Assembly: GCA_002707245.1 (NCBI GenBank)
Contig: PAMG01000018.1
Location: 11,685-46,998, forward strand
Direction of reading: 5' to 3'
Length of the DNA: 35,314 nt
Origin: Flavobacteriales bacterium
GTDB taxonomy: Bacteria; Bacteroidota; Bacteroidia; Flavobacteriales; TMED113
Below are positions 16,641 to 26,138 of the stretch, in pieces (the first letter of the stretch is position 1; the number at the start of each line of letters is the position of its first letter). A model generated the notes under the pieces. It did not search any database and was not told the DNA's origin. It worked only from the letters and a program-made list of their open reading frames with translations. A program made the translations under genes and the position numbers.

Positions 16641-17009
16641 TTAATTTGTAAATCCATTAGGATTAATTACGAATGCTCTTTGTTCTTCTGTTAATTGTGT
16701 TTGAGGTATGTCTTTTAATATTTTTAACGCATACTCTTTTGAAGGATATATGAGACCATCTATCATAATAGTACTTTCTTCTGTGTCTTTAGTTATATTT
16801 TTTTCAGTTTTTATTTCTGTTTTAGTTTGATTATCTCCTTCAATATCTGTATTAGCACCAAAATAAATTAATACCACAATACCAATAATACCTAGAATTA
16901 ATATTCCAGAAGACCCAAAATTGTCATCTTTATTTTGTTTTGGGTTTTTTTTAACTGATTTTTTAACTGATTTTTTAGTGTTGGTTTTCGTTTTTATTTT
17001 TTTAGTCAT
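16641..17009 (-). CDS. Lysine-rich single-helix membrane protein, unknown
   Basis: The 122-aa product has a very basic N-terminus with the internal repeat KKSVKKSVKK (about residues 12-21), one membrane helix at about 35-54 (ILILGIIGIVVLIYFGAN), and an acidic, polar C-terminal part ending FVINPNGFTN. The basic side should face the cytoplasm and the tail the periplasm. I do not recognise the family. It precedes yebC by 8 nt and follows lepA by 47 nt on the same strand, so it probably belongs to the yebC-purD transcription unit. The basic segment might contact nucleic acid or ribosomes, but nothing proves this. Confidence 0.7.
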   Translation of the reverse strand: MTKKIKTKTNTKKSVKKSVKKNPKQNKDDNFGSSGILILGIIGIVVLIYFGANTDIEGDNQTKTEIKTEKNITKDTEESTIMIDGLIYPSKEYALKILKDIPQTQLTEEQRAFVINPNGFTN

Positions 17010-17056
17010 GATTACGTATAAATTAAGTTTAATAATGTAAATATAAAAAGCATATT

Positions 17057-18859
17057 TTAATCATTCAATTTTAAAACAGCTAGAAATGCGGATTGAGGGA
17101 TTTCTACACTTCCAATTTGTTTCATTTTTTTCTTTCCTTTTTTCTGTTTTTCCAATAGTTTTCGTTTCCTGGTGATATCACCACCATAACATCTTGCAGT
17201 AACATCTTTTCGCACAGCTTTTACCGTTTCTCTGGCAATTATTTTAGTTCCAATAGCACCTTGAATTGCTACATCAAATTGTTGTCTTGGAATAAGGCTT
17301 TTTAATTTAAGACATATTTTCTTTCCAATGTCATAAGCGTGTTTTCTATGTAATAATGATGATAATGCGTCTACTTGATCCCCATTTAGCATAATATCAA
17401 GCTTTACTAAATGGGTTGTTTTGTATCCATCAGCTTGATAATCAAAAGAGGCATATCCTTTAGAAATACTTTTTAATTTATCATAAAAATCAAATACAAT
17501 CTCTGCAAGTGGCATTTCAAAAGCTAATTCTACGCGGTCAGTCGTTAAATAAATTTGTGAGGTTAATACGCCTCTTTTCTCTATGCATAAATTCATCACA
17601 GGCCCAATAAATTCACTTTTTGTAATAATTTGCGCCTTTATATATGGCTCAGTAACGGATTCTATTTTATCTAAAGATGGAAAGTCAGAGGGGTTATTAA
17701 TTTGTATTTCTTCTCCTTTTTTTGTGGTTGCGTAATATGATACATTTGGGACTGTGTTAATTACAGTCATGTTAAATTCTCTTTCTAGTCTTTCTTGGAT
17801 AATCTCCATATGCAGCATACCTAAGAAGCCACATCGAAATCCAAAGCCTAAAGCAATAGAAGATTCAGGTTCAAATGTTAATGATGCATCATTTAGTTGT
17901 AGTTTTTCGATAGAATTACGTAACTCTTCATAATCATCTGTGTCAACCGGGTAAATCCCCGAGAAAACCATTGGTTTTACTTCTTCAAATCCTGCAATTG
18001 GAGAGTTGCATGGGTTCTCAAAAGATGTAATGGTATCCCCCACTTGCACTTCTTTAGCATTTTTGATGCCAGAAATAATATAGCCCACATCGCCTGTCTT
18101 AATGATGTCTTTTGGCTCTTTGTTTAATTTGAGTGTTCCAATTTCTTCTGCGGAATATTCTTTGCCAGTAGAAAAAAACTTTACTTTTTGCCCACTTTTT
18201 ATTTTTCCGTTAACCACTTTATAATAAGCCTCTATGCCTCTAAATGGATTGTAGACAGAATCAAAAATTAAAGCTTGCAGATTGCCTGTTGGATCACCTT
18301 TTGGAGCTGGTATTTTGTTGATTATTTCAGTAATGATATTTGGTATTCCTTCACCAGTTTTGCCAGATGCTCCAATTATTTCTTCTTCCTGACATCCCAA
18401 TAAGTCAATTATTTGATCTTTAATAGCATCTAGATCAGCATTTGGTAAATCAATTTTGTTTAATACGGGAATAATTGTTAAATCATTTTCTAGTGCTAGA
18501 TATAAATTTGAAATAGTTTGCGCCTCAATTCCTTGTGCGGCATCTACAACCAATAAAGCACCCTCACATGCAGCAATAGACCTAGAAACTTCATAAGAAA
18601 AATCTACATGACCAGGAGTGTCAATTAAATTTAAGGTATAATTAATGCCTTCAAAAACGTGTTCCATTTGAATTGCGTGACTTTTTATTGTAATGCCACG
18701 TTCTCTTTCTAAATCCATGTCATCTAATAATTGATTTTGTAAATCGCGAGAGGAAATAGTGTTGGTAAATTCCAATAATCTATCTGCAAGAGTACTTTTT
18801 CCATGATCAATATGTGCAATAATGCAAAAATTTCGAATTACATTTTGTTGAGTCTTCAT
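17057..18859 (-). CDS. lepA: Elongation factor 4 (LepA) GTPase
   Basis: The 600-aa ribosome-associated GTPase has the G1 loop [13 protein letters not shown] near the N-terminus, RGITIK for switch I, DTPGHVDF for G3 and NKIDLP for G4. The C-terminus ends [18 protein letters not shown] plus a short tail, as in other LepA proteins. It is thought to help back-translocation or ribosome assembly under stress. The ATG at 18859 is preferred to a TTG 18 nt upstream because the protein then begins [18 protein letters not shown]. It is transcribed divergently from the 909-aa T9SS gene. Confidence 0.97.
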   Translation of the reverse strand: MKTQQNVIRNFCIIAHIDHGKSTLADRLLEFTNTISSRDLQNQLLDDMDLERERGITIKSHAIQMEHVFEGINYTLNLIDTPGHVDFSYEVSRSIAACEGALLVVDAAQGIEAQTISNLYLALENDLTIIPVLNKIDLPNADLDAIKDQIIDLLGCQEEEIIGASGKTGEGIPNIITEIINKIPAPKGDPTGNLQALIFDSVYNPFRGIEAYYKVVNGKIKSGQKVKFFSTGKEYSAEEIGTLKLNKEPKDIIKTGDVGYIISGIKNAKEVQVGDTITSFENPCNSPIAGFEEVKPMVFSGIYPVDTDDYEELRNSIEKLQLNDASLTFEPESSIALGFGFRCGFLGMLHMEIIQERLEREFNMTVINTVPNVSYYATTKKGEEIQINNPSDFPSLDKIESVTEPYIKAQIITKSEFIGPVMNLCIEKRGVLTSQIYLTTDRVELAFEMPLAEIVFDFYDKLKSISKGYASFDYQADGYKTTHLVKLDIMLNGDQVDALSSLLHRKHAYDIGKKICLKLKSLIPRQQFDVAIQGAIGTKIIARETVKAVRKDVTARCYGGDITRKRKLLEKQKKGKKKMKQIGSVEIPQSAFLAVLKLND

Positions 18860-18879
18860 AGTTGTAGTTTGAAACAATT

Positions 18880-18887
18880 CAAAGTTA
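18880..18887 (-). promoter_or_regulatory. Candidate -7 element for lepA
   Basis: TAACTTTG on the - strand matches TAnnTTTG, 20 nt upstream of the lepA ATG. It also argues for the ATG at 18859 because the alternative TTG would leave almost no leader. A -33 TTTG is not visible. Confidence 0.35.
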
Positions 18888-18905
18888 ACTTTTCTGTCTA
18901 ATATA

Positions 18906-18937
18906 TTTAGACCTCAGCAGTGATTTTATTATATTTG
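18906..18937 (+). promoter_or_regulatory. Candidate promoter for the 909-aa T9SS protein
   Basis: TATATTTG (18930-18937) is an exact TAnnTTTG match, preceded after 20 nt by TTTA (18906-18909), a one-base variant of TTTG. The leader to the ATG at 19020 would be roughly 75 nt. Confidence 0.4.
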
Positions 18938-19019
18938 TTAATAAGGTTTATGTTATTATTATCATTTGGATTAATTTTTTATTTTAATAAACCCGTTATT
19001 TTTAACACATAAATTAGTT

Positions 19020-21749
19020 ATGCGATTGAGGTTCCTTTTTTCTCTTTTTTTTATTCAGATATATGCTTTTTCACAAGTTGTTGCTGAGGGGGATGCTGTT
19101 TTATGTGAAGGTGAAGAAGGAAACCCTGTAGTTTTAACTGCAACCTCTTTTGCAGTTGATTTAACAGACGCAAATATATACGTAGATGATACTTATGGAG
19201 GTGTTATTAATATGGGTTTTGATTTTGAATTTTATGGGAACACTTATAATCAAGTTGTACTATCTTCCAACAACTATTTATCTTTTAATACAGCTAATGC
19301 GGGGGGGTATTCAGGCTGGAATATAGGAGCTGCTGTTCCAAATAATTTTGACGCTCCCACGAATGCTATCCTATGCCCTTGGCAAGACATATATCCAGGT
19401 GTTAATGGAAACGGAACTATTCAATATGCTACTATTGGTGAAGCCCCTAATCGGGTATTTATTGCCTCTTTTTGTGGAATACCAATGTTTTCTTGTACAG
19501 ACATTTGTTATTCAAGTCAAATTAAGTTATTTGAAACTACCAATATTATAGAAACTCATATTGCTCAAAAAGTACTTTGCAGTACCTGGAATGATGGTGC
19601 TGCGATACATGCACTACATAATGATGATGGTAGTATTGCGCATGTTGTAACTGGATTAGATGGAATAGAACGAAATTTTCCAAATGCATGGACTTGCGAG
19701 AATGATGGCTGGAGATTTACCCCAAATGGAGATAATGACTATATGCTTGAAAATATTGAATTTGCACCAGCTGTTGCAGGAACAGATATTATTTGGCAAG
19801 ATGAATTTGGCAATCAAATTGGTACGGGTGGCGAAATTACAGTTTTTCCAACAGAAACCTCTACATATACAGCAGGGGCATCATTATGTGGAGATGCAGG
19901 GGATTGGTGTGGATTTGAGGGGGGAATTGAAGGTGATGATGTTAATATTGTATTTGAGTCAGTAAGTATTACTAATGTTGATATTCAAGATGCACCTTGT
20001 GATGATGAGAATGGAGGTAGTGCTATAGTTTATATAGACGGGACTGGCCCGTTCAGTTATGAGTGGCAAAACAGTAATGGAGAAGTGATTTCGACATTTA
20101 GTGCTTCATTGGGAAATCTTTCATCAGACACTTATCAGTTTACCATTTCTACAGAGAATGGTTGTGAAGATACAATAGATATCTTTGTTGATACCGATGG
20201 AAATCCTGTCACTCTAGCTCAGACAGGTGAAGATATAGAAACCTGTGAAACCAGTTATAATATATCGGGTAATTCACCAGGCATAGGGGAAACTGGTCAG
20301 TGGAGTTTGATATTTGGTCAGGGCACTATATCATCTCTGAGTAGTTCAGATATTTCAGTTTCAGATTTAGCTTTTGGAGACAATACTTTTGCTTGGACTC
20401 TAGAGAATGAATGTGGAACTAGTTCAGATGAGATTACAATAACAGTGATTAATGGAATCCCAACGATTAATAATCCAGGTGATTTATCTTGTCTTGAAAA
20501 CATTCCTCTTTCAGTAAATGTAGAAAATGGTGAAGGTGAGTGGACCGTGAACCCTTCAGAGGGGGTTATTATTGATGAGCCATTTAACACTAATACATTT
20601 GCTACTGTTTCAGATTATGGCAGTTATATATTTACATTTGAAGGTTGTAATGGTGTTGCTTCGGAAACAATTAATATGTCATCAATTCCAGCAATTTTAT
20701 CAGGCCCTGAGGAAGTCTATTGTTTAGAAACATTTCAACTAGAAGCTTTTGTTGAAGGAGATCCGGGTTATTGGGATTTTTCTGGTCCTGGAAATGTTGA
20801 CTTTAGTAACTCTGAAAATGTAAATACTTTTGTAACAGCAGATAATTTTGGAACGTATGAATTTATTTATTATGGTTGTGGCGCCACCTCTACTATTATG
20901 GTTGAGTTAATTAATCCCAATCCATATATAGAAGATCCTGGTATTATTTATTGCACTCTTGAAACAGAGTTAACTGCAAGCGCATCGTTTGGTGGAGAAT
21001 GGAGCCCTGGCGATGGAGAATTAGATAACACCATGATTATTAATAGTGATGGAAATACAGCAAGTGTTATAGTTCCTGATTATGGAGATTATAATATTGT
21101 TTTTTCTAGTTGTGGCGTAACGGATACACTAGCTTTAACCTTTACAGTAGTTGATCCATATATTGTAGCATCGGATCATCAAAATTGTATTTTTACCATT
21201 GATTTATATGCTATGACACCGGACCTTAATGGAGGCCCTTGGGTGCAATTGAATACAGAGTATGCACCTTCAGTCGCTGAGATAGTAGACCCTTATTCGA
21301 ATTCTACTCAGGCTATAATTTCAGAATATGGTGTATATGAATTTGCATTTACATCTTGTAACACAAGTGATACTGTTGAAATAGGTGTTTCATGTCCTAT
21401 GACTATTCCCAATAGCTTTTCTCCTAATGGCGACGGTGTTAATGATTTATTTGTAATACCGGATTTAAATCCAAACGTACATGAAGAAAGCGTGTTATAC
21501 ATATATAATAAATGGGGTGTAGTTATATATATAAATCCTCGTTATGGTATTGAAGGTGAATGGTGGGATGGTCAAACTACATATAGCGATAGACCAATGT
21601 CTTCTTTTTTACCAGAGCATTATTATGACAAGAATGATGGCTATGTTCAAGATGGCGTATATTTTTATACTTTAGAAGTTTACAACAAGGCCCACCATGT
21701 AAAAGAATTTTATTCAGGTAATATTTCCGTTTTCACAAAAGATAAGTAA
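19020..21749 (+). CDS. Large secreted protein with T9SS type B (CHU_C) sorting domain
   Basis: The 909-aa protein has a signal peptide predicted to be cut between Ser18 and Gln19. Residues 45-235 form a Cys-rich beta domain, 315-392 a SprB-like repeat (PCDDENGGSAIVYI ... NGCEDTI), and 398-478 a related Ig-like module. Four tandem Ig-like units follow at about 479-555, 556-632, 633-711 and 712-790, each with two Cys (491/543, 568/620, 645/698, 723/780). Residues 795-909 are the gliding-motility-associated C-terminal domain starting PNSFSPNGDGVNDLF. The protein should be exported by the Sec system, moved over the outer membrane by the type IX system and attached to the surface. It may serve in adhesion; no catalytic motif is seen. 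Confidence 0.93.
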   Translation: MRLRFLFSLFFIQIYAFSQVVAEGDAVLCEGEEGNPVVLTATSFAVDLTDANIYVDDTYGGVINMGFDFEFYGNTYNQVVLSSNNYLSFNTANAGGYSGWNIGAAVPNNFDAPTNAILCPWQDIYPGVNGNGTIQYATIGEAPNRVFIASFCGIPMFSCTDICYSSQIKLFETTNIIETHIAQKVLCSTWNDGAAIHALHNDDGSIAHVVTGLDGIERNFPNAWTCENDGWRFTPNGDNDYMLENIEFAPAVAGTDIIWQDEFGNQIGTGGEITVFPTETSTYTAGASLCGDAGDWCGFEGGIEGDDVNIVFESVSITNVDIQDAPCDDENGGSAIVYIDGTGPFSYEWQNSNGEVISTFSASLGNLSSDTYQFTISTENGCEDTIDIFVDTDGNPVTLAQTGEDIETCETSYNISGNSPGIGETGQWSLIFGQGTISSLSSSDISVSDLAFGDNTFAWTLENECGTSSDEITITVINGIPTINNPGDLSCLENIPLSVNVENGEGEWTVNPSEGVIIDEPFNTNTFATVSDYGSYIFTFEGCNGVASETINMSSIPAILSGPEEVYCLETFQLEAFVEGDPGYWDFSGPGNVDFSNSENVNTFVTADNFGTYEFIYYGCGATSTIMVELINPNPYIEDPGIIYCTLETELTASASFGGEWSPGDGELDNTMIINSDGNTASVIVPDYGDYNIVFSSCGVTDTLALTFTVVDPYIVASDHQNCIFTIDLYAMTPDLNGGPWVQLNTEYAPSVAEIVDPYSNSTQAIISEYGVYEFAFTSCNTSDTVEIGVSCPMTIPNSFSPNGDGVNDLFVIPDLNPNVHEESVLYIYNKWGVVIYINPRYGIEGEWWDGQTTYSDRPMSSFLPEHYYDKNDGYVQDGVYFYTLEVYNKAHHVKEFYSGNISVFTKDK

Positions 21750-21757
21750 CTAGGATT

Positions 21758-22351
21758 TTAATATTTGTTAACTAGTCGATCTATTTGTTTTGCTAAAATA
21801 TCAAATTCAACATTAGCAAAATCACTTTTTTTTATTGTCTTAAAGTTAGTGTGTTTAAATGTATATGGAATAATTGCAACAGAAAATTCATCTTCTGTTT
21901 CATGAATATTTGCTACTGTTAAGCTTACACCATTTATGCAAATAGAGCCTTTTTCAGATAGATATTTAGTATAGCCTTGTGGGCATTTAAAAGTAAAATA
22001 CCAGCTGCCTCCTTTTTCAGAAATGTTTACACATTCAGTCACTCCGTCAACATGACCTTGCACAATATGTCCGTCAATTCTGTCTCCGACAACAAGGCAT
22101 CTTTCTAAATTAATTAAATCTCCTTCAACCACTGATTGAATATTAGTTTTTTTTATTGTTTCATTTATCACACAAACTCTGTAGTAATCTTTTTCTATGT
22201 CTATAACAGTCAAGCAAATCCCATTATGAGATATACTTTGATTAATCTTTAGTTCAGAGACAAAAGAAACACTTATGTCAAGCAGTAGATTATTATTATC
22301 TTTTTTGATGTTTTTTATTACTCCAAGTTGTTCGATAATTCCAGTAAACAT
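21758..22351 (-). CDS. ribE: Riboflavin synthase, alpha chain
   Basis: The 197-aa protein begins MFTGIIEQLGVIKNI and is built of two lumazine-binding barrels, about 1-92 and 93-190. Each carries a recognisable INQSISHNGICLTV or KGSICINGVSLTVAN segment, and the second starts near DGHIVQGHVDGV. The enzyme dismutates two 6,7-dimethyl-8-ribityllumazine molecules to riboflavin. A candidate -7 element lies upstream, and the gene converges with the T9SS gene over an 8-nt gap. In related genomes ribE sits next to pdxA; here pepA stands between them, on the opposite strand. Confidence 0.95.
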   Translation of the reverse strand: MFTGIIEQLGVIKNIKKDNNNLLLDISVSFVSELKINQSISHNGICLTVIDIEKDYYRVCVINETIKKTNIQSVVEGDLINLERCLVVGDRIDGHIVQGHVDGVTECVNISEKGGSWYFTFKCPQGYTKYLSEKGSICINGVSLTVANIHETEDEFSVAIIPYTFKHTNFKTIKKSDFANVEFDILAKQIDRLVNKY

Positions 22352-22389
22352 TTTTTTCTTATTGAGGATATTATTGTCTATTTTAGATA

Positions 22390-22397
22390 CAAAAGTA
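22390..22397 (-). promoter_or_regulatory. Candidate -7 element for ribE
   Basis: TACTTTTG on the - strand matches TAnnTTTG, with a predicted leader of about 33 nt. No clear -33 element is seen upstream. Confidence 0.35.
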
Positions 22398-22416
22398 AAT
22401 TAAAAAATAATATTAT

Positions 22417-23784
22417 ATGAACTTTAAAATCTTATTATTTAAATCCGATGATGAAAAATCAAATTGGAATTTGCAGGATAAATATGCATTAGAATGTCAT
22501 ATCCCTGTAACGTGGTGTAGTAATGGCGATAATATTTGTACCGAAGGATCAAAGATGTATTCTTTTCTAGTTAACCTAAATAAAGGTTATAGCAAGAGAG
22601 ATAAAATAAAAACAGTTACTGTAAATGTAAACTCAGAGAATAAAAAGCAATCTTCTATTTTTAAAGCAAGGTTTTTAGAGGGGTTTTGTTTATCGAATTA
22701 TGAATTTAACAGGCATAAAACAACTTTCAAAAAAAACGGATTTTCAATAAAAACAAAATTAGATAATGTTACAGATTCAGTTGTAAGAGGTGTTTGTATT
22801 GCACGTGATTTGGTTAATGAGCCACTTTCTCATTTAAATGCTGAACAACTTTCAAAATCAATTAAAAAATTATCAAAAGAAGCTGGTTTTAAGCTTGAGG
22901 TTTTGCAAGAAAAGACTATAAAGAAATTAAAAATGGGCGGTGTTCTCAGTGTTAATAAAGGGTCAATTGCGAAACCAACCTTTAACATATTAACATATAA
23001 AGCAAAAACATCTAAAAAGAAAGTTCCAACAGTTTTAGTTGGGAAAGGCGTTATGTATGATACTGGTGGATTGAGTTTAAAGCCAACCCCTAATTCTATG
23101 GATATGATGAAATGCGATATGGGGGGTGCTGCTGCTGTTATAGGAACAATATATGCTCTGGCCCGCGCTAAAGTAGAATGCTATGTTATTGGTTTAATTC
23201 CTGCAGTTGAAAATAGACCAGGAGGTGAAGCGTATGTGCCAGGTGATGTAATTACAATGATGAGTGGTGCTACGGTAGAAGTTTTAAATACCGATGCAGA
23301 GGGGAGATTGATTTTAGCTGATGCACTTCATTATGCTAAGCGCTATAAGCCGGAATTAGTAATAGATTTAGCTACTTTAACTGGAGCTGCGTCTAGGGCA
23401 ATTGGCAAGTATGGCGTTGTGGCCATGGAAAATTATAATAATGAAGTATTTACTGATTTTAGTGCTAGCATGAAACAATTATTAATTTCTGGTAATCTTG
23501 TGGGGGAAAGAGTCGCTGTACAACCTTTTTGGGATGACTATAAAGATGAATTAAATTCTTCTGTTGCAGATATTAAAAATTTAGGAGGTCCCGAAGCAGG
23601 GCATATTACTGCTGGAAAATTTCTTGAGCATTTTGTTGCCTATCCTTGGATGCATTTAGATATAGCGGGGTCAGCATTTTTAAAGCAAGATTACATATAC
23701 CAAAAAAAGGGGGGGACAGGTGTAGGGGTTCGGTTATTGGTGGCTTTTTTCGAGGCGAAATACAGATTTCAGATGAGTAAATAA
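22417..23784 (+). CDS. Leucyl aminopeptidase, M17 family
   Basis: The 455-aa protein has the complete two-metal M17 active site: VGKGVMYDTGGLSLKP (Lys210, Asp215, Lys222), MDMMKCDMGGAAAV (Asp234) and the hallmark NTDAEGRL (Asp293, Glu295, Arg297). The first 115 residues form the less conserved N-terminal domain. It cleaves N-terminal amino acids from peptides in the cytoplasm and recycles peptide products. The ATG at 22417 is the first start in the frame. pdxA follows after 9 nt on the same strand, so the two may be co-transcribed. Confidence 0.93.
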   Translation: MNFKILLFKSDDEKSNWNLQDKYALECHIPVTWCSNGDNICTEGSKMYSFLVNLNKGYSKRDKIKTVTVNVNSENKKQSSIFKARFLEGFCLSNYEFNRHKTTFKKNGFSIKTKLDNVTDSVVRGVCIARDLVNEPLSHLNAEQLSKSIKKLSKEAGFKLEVLQEKTIKKLKMGGVLSVNKGSIAKPTFNILTYKAKTSKKKVPTVLVGKGVMYDTGGLSLKPTPNSMDMMKCDMGGAAAVIGTIYALARAKVECYVIGLIPAVENRPGGEAYVPGDVITMMSGATVEVLNTDAEGRLILADALHYAKRYKPELVIDLATLTGAASRAIGKYGVVAMENYNNEVFTDFSASMKQLLISGNLVGERVAVQPFWDDYKDELNSSVADIKNLGGPEAGHITAGKFLEHFVAYPWMHLDIAGSAFLKQDYIYQKKGGTGVGVRLLVAFFEAKYRFQMSK

Positions 23785-23793
23785 TCATAGATT

Positions 23794-24828
23794 ATGACCG
23801 AAAAGAAAATTATTTTAGGGATATCATGTGGCGATATTCATGGTGTTGGTTTAGAAGTTTTAATAAAAGCATTTTCTAATAACACTCTTTTTGATTTTTG
23901 TACCCCGATTCTTTATGCTCCAATATCTGCTGTTAATTTTTATAAGAAATTATATAATTGGCAAGATTTTAATTATCATGTGATTACGGACCCTCAACAT
24001 GCATCTCCAAAACAATTAAATATAATTAAAATCAGTGAGGAGGAGATTGCTGTTAAACCTGGACACAGCACTGAATTAGCTGGAAAAATTGCTATAAAAT
24101 CTATTGACTTAGCAATTGAGGATTTAAAAAAAAAGAGTACTGATGTGATTGTAACTTTACCGGTTAATAAACAGAATATTTCTTTAACACATAAGGATTT
24201 TGTTGGTCACACAGAATATTTTTCACAAGCATGTGATAACACTCCCAATTTAATGCTATTGTGTAATGATAATTTAAAAATATCTACTGCTACTAATCAT
24301 ATCCCTATTTCTAAAGTATCGGATAGCATTAATAGGTCTGTGCTAGAAGAAAAAATAAAAATTTTAATTAAAACATTACAAATAGATTTTTTAATATCAA
24401 AACCTAAAATAGCTGTTCTAAGTCTTAATCCTCATGGTGGAGATAATGGGCTAATAGGTGATGAAGACCTGAAGATTATTGCACCAGTTGTTGACAATTT
24501 TTTTAATGGTGGAAATTTAATTTACGGTCCATATTCTGCTGATGGCTTTTTTGGTTCGGGTAATTATAAAAATTTTGATGCTATTTTAGGAATGTATCAT
24601 GATCAAGCATTAATTCCATTTAAATCTATGTCTTTTGGGGCTGGAGTTAATTATACTGCAGGATTGCCTATTATTAGAGTTTCACCAGATCATGGTGTCG
24701 GTTATGATATAGCAGGTAAAGATGTGGCAAATATAAATTCTTTATTATCAGCTATATTTCTGTCTTTAGAAATTCACAAAAATAGATTACTATATCTTGC
24801 AAATATTCGAAAAACAGACAATAATTGA
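23794..24828 (+). CDS. pdxA: 4-hydroxythreonine-4-phosphate dehydrogenase
   Basis: The 344-aa protein acts in pyridoxal phosphate synthesis by the DXP-dependent route, which also uses the DXP made by Dxs encoded in this window. It begins ILGISCGDIHGVGLEVLIKA, a Bacteroidota form of the GDPAGIGPE motif. His-containing metal motifs are visible in FVGHTEYFSQA, GMYHDQALIPFK and RVSPDHGVGYDIAG. The length is usual for the family. It follows pepA by 9 nt and is followed, after 54 nt, by rpmF with its own promoter. Confidence 0.95.
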   Translation: MTEKKIILGISCGDIHGVGLEVLIKAFSNNTLFDFCTPILYAPISAVNFYKKLYNWQDFNYHVITDPQHASPKQLNIIKISEEEIAVKPGHSTELAGKIAIKSIDLAIEDLKKKSTDVIVTLPVNKQNISLTHKDFVGHTEYFSQACDNTPNLMLLCNDNLKISTATNHIPISKVSDSINRSVLEEKIKILIKTLQIDFLISKPKIAVLSLNPHGGDNGLIGDEDLKIIAPVVDNFFNGGNLIYGPYSADGFFGSGNYKNFDAILGMYHDQALIPFKSMSFGAGVNYTAGLPIIRVSPDHGVGYDIAGKDVANINSLLSAIFLSLEIHKNRLLYLANIRKTDNN

Positions 24829-24858
24829 TATAGTTGTATAGTTTTTTATATATATTTG
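24825..24858 (+). promoter_or_regulatory. Candidate promoter for rpmF
   Basis: TATATTTG (24851-24858) is an exact match to TAnnTTTG. A TTG at 24825-24827, overlapping the pdxA end, lies 23 nt upstream, at the long limit of spacing. The expected transcript start near 24865 gives a leader of about 18 nt. Confidence 0.5.
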
Positions 24859-24882
24859 CAAACCTAAAATAAAACTATTGTA

Positions 24883-25059
24883 ATGGCTCATCCAAAGAGA
24901 AAAATATCTAAAACACGAAGAAATAAGAGGAGAACTCATTATAAGGCAGACTCTCCAGTAGTTGCAATATGTCCTACTACAGGTGTTTCTCACATCTTTC
25001 ATAGAGCATACACTCATGAGGGAAAATTATATTATAAAGGAAAACTTGTTTCAGAATAA
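24883..25059 (+). CDS. rpmF: 50S ribosomal protein L32
   Basis: A 58-aa frame begins [20 protein letters not shown], the universal start of L32, and continues with a [20 protein letters not shown] segment typical of Bacteroidota L32. It contains one Cys (residue 30), so it is not the four-Cys zinc form. The protein is basic and is part of the large ribosomal subunit near the peptidyl transferase centre. The fabH start lies 92 nt downstream. The DUF177 (YceD) gene and plsX that often accompany rpmF in other bacteria are absent here. Confidence 0.96.
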   Translation: MAHPKRKISKTRRNKRRTHYKADSPVVAICPTTGVSHIFHRAYTHEGKLYYKGKLVSE

Positions 25060-25127
25060 ATAATACACTTTTTTAATTTAATTTTTTTATTACTGTATTT
25101 TAAGATATATTTAATCAGAAATCAATA

Positions 25128-25148
25128 ATGTCAATTTTAGCTATATAG
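25128..25148 (+). other. Six-codon leader ORF ahead of the fabH TTG start
   Basis: ATG at 25128 opens the peptide MSILAI and stops at TAG (25146-25148). A second stop, TAA, follows at once and is followed directly by the TTG of fabH, all in one frame. The arrangement would let terminating ribosomes restart at the TTG. Translation of this peptide is not proven. Confidence 0.3.
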
Positions 25149-25151
25149 TAA

Positions 25152-26138
25152 TTGAAAACTAACACAAAAATATCTGCAGTTGCTGGCTGGTTACCAGATG
25201 ATGTTTTAACTAATGCTGAGTTGGCAACAATGGTAGATACTTCAGATGAATGGATTACCACCAGAACAGGAATTAAAGAAAGGAGAATTTTAAAAGACCC
25301 AAGCAAGGCTACTTCCGATATGGGAGCTAATGCAGTTAAGTTGTTATTGAAAAAAACAAATATATCAGCAGATGAAATTGATCTGATTATTTGTGCTACC
25401 GTTACACCCGATATGCTTTTCCCTTCGACTGCTTGTTTAATTGCAGATAAAGTTGGAGCATCAAATGCTTTTGGGTTTGATTTGTCTGCAGCATGTTCAG
25501 CTTTTTTATTTGCTTTAGATTGTGGTGCTAAATATATATCTTCAGGTATTTATAAAAAAGTTATTGTTGTTGGTGCAGATAAAATGTCCTCAATTGTAGA
25601 TTATACAGATAGACAGACATGTGTAATTTTTGGAGATGGTGCTGGAGCGGTGTTATTAGAGCCAGAACAAGATGAATTAGGAATTATGGATTCTATTTTA
25701 CGTGTTGATGGTTCTGGTGCGGAGTATTTAAAAATGATAGCAGGAGGCTCTTTAAATCCTGCAACTAAAGAAACCATAAGTAGTAAGCAGCATTATATTT
25801 ATCAAGACGGTAAAACAGTTTTTAAATTTGCTGTCACTAAAATGGCAGATGTTTCAGCAGAAATCATGAAGAAAAACAATTTGAAAGGTGATGATATTTC
25901 GTGGCTTGTCCCGCATCAAGCTAATCTTAGAATAATTGATGCAACTGCTAGAAGGATGGGGGTGGGCTCAGAAAAAGTGATGATTAACATAAATAAATAT
26001 GGGAATACTACTGCTGCAACAATTCCATTGTGTTTGGCTGATTGGGAGTCAAGGCTTAAGAAAAATGATAATTTGATTTTAGCAGCTTTTGGCGGAGGGT
26101 TTACATGGGGTGCAATATATTTAAAATGGGCTTATTAA
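25152..26138 (+). CDS. fabH: 3-oxoacyl-ACP synthase III
   Basis: The 328-aa condensing enzyme starts fatty-acid synthesis from acetyl-CoA and malonyl-ACP. The catalytic triad is Cys115 (DLSAACSAF), His255 (WLVPHQANLR) and Asn285 (NKYGNTTAA), and GFGGGFTWGA-type glycine motifs close the protein. The start must be the TTG at 25152: a TAA stop precedes it directly and the next in-frame ATG (Met28 region) would remove the first beta strand. The gene is flanked by rpmF and accB/accC, a lipid-precursor cluster. A 20-bp repeat array fills the gap to accB. Confidence 0.95.
   Translation: MKTNTKISAVAGWLPDDVLTNAELATMVDTSDEWITTRTGIKERRILKDPSKATSDMGANAVKLLLKKTNISADEIDLIICATVTPDMLFPSTACLIADKVGASNAFGFDLSAACSAFLFALDCGAKYISSGIYKKVIVVGADKMSSIVDYTDRQTCVIFGDGAGAVLLEPEQDELGIMDSILRVDGSGAEYLKMIAGGSLNPATKETISSKQHYIYQDGKTVFKFAVTKMADVSAEIMKKNNLKGDDISWLVPHQANLRIIDATARRMGVGSEKVMININKYGNTTAATIPLCLADWESRLKKNDNLILAAFGGGFTWGAIYLKWAY

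Noticed and set aside
16357-16651. Two + strand frames of 95 and 70 aa opposite yebC
   Set aside because: Both are antisense to the well-conserved yebC start and show no family motif.
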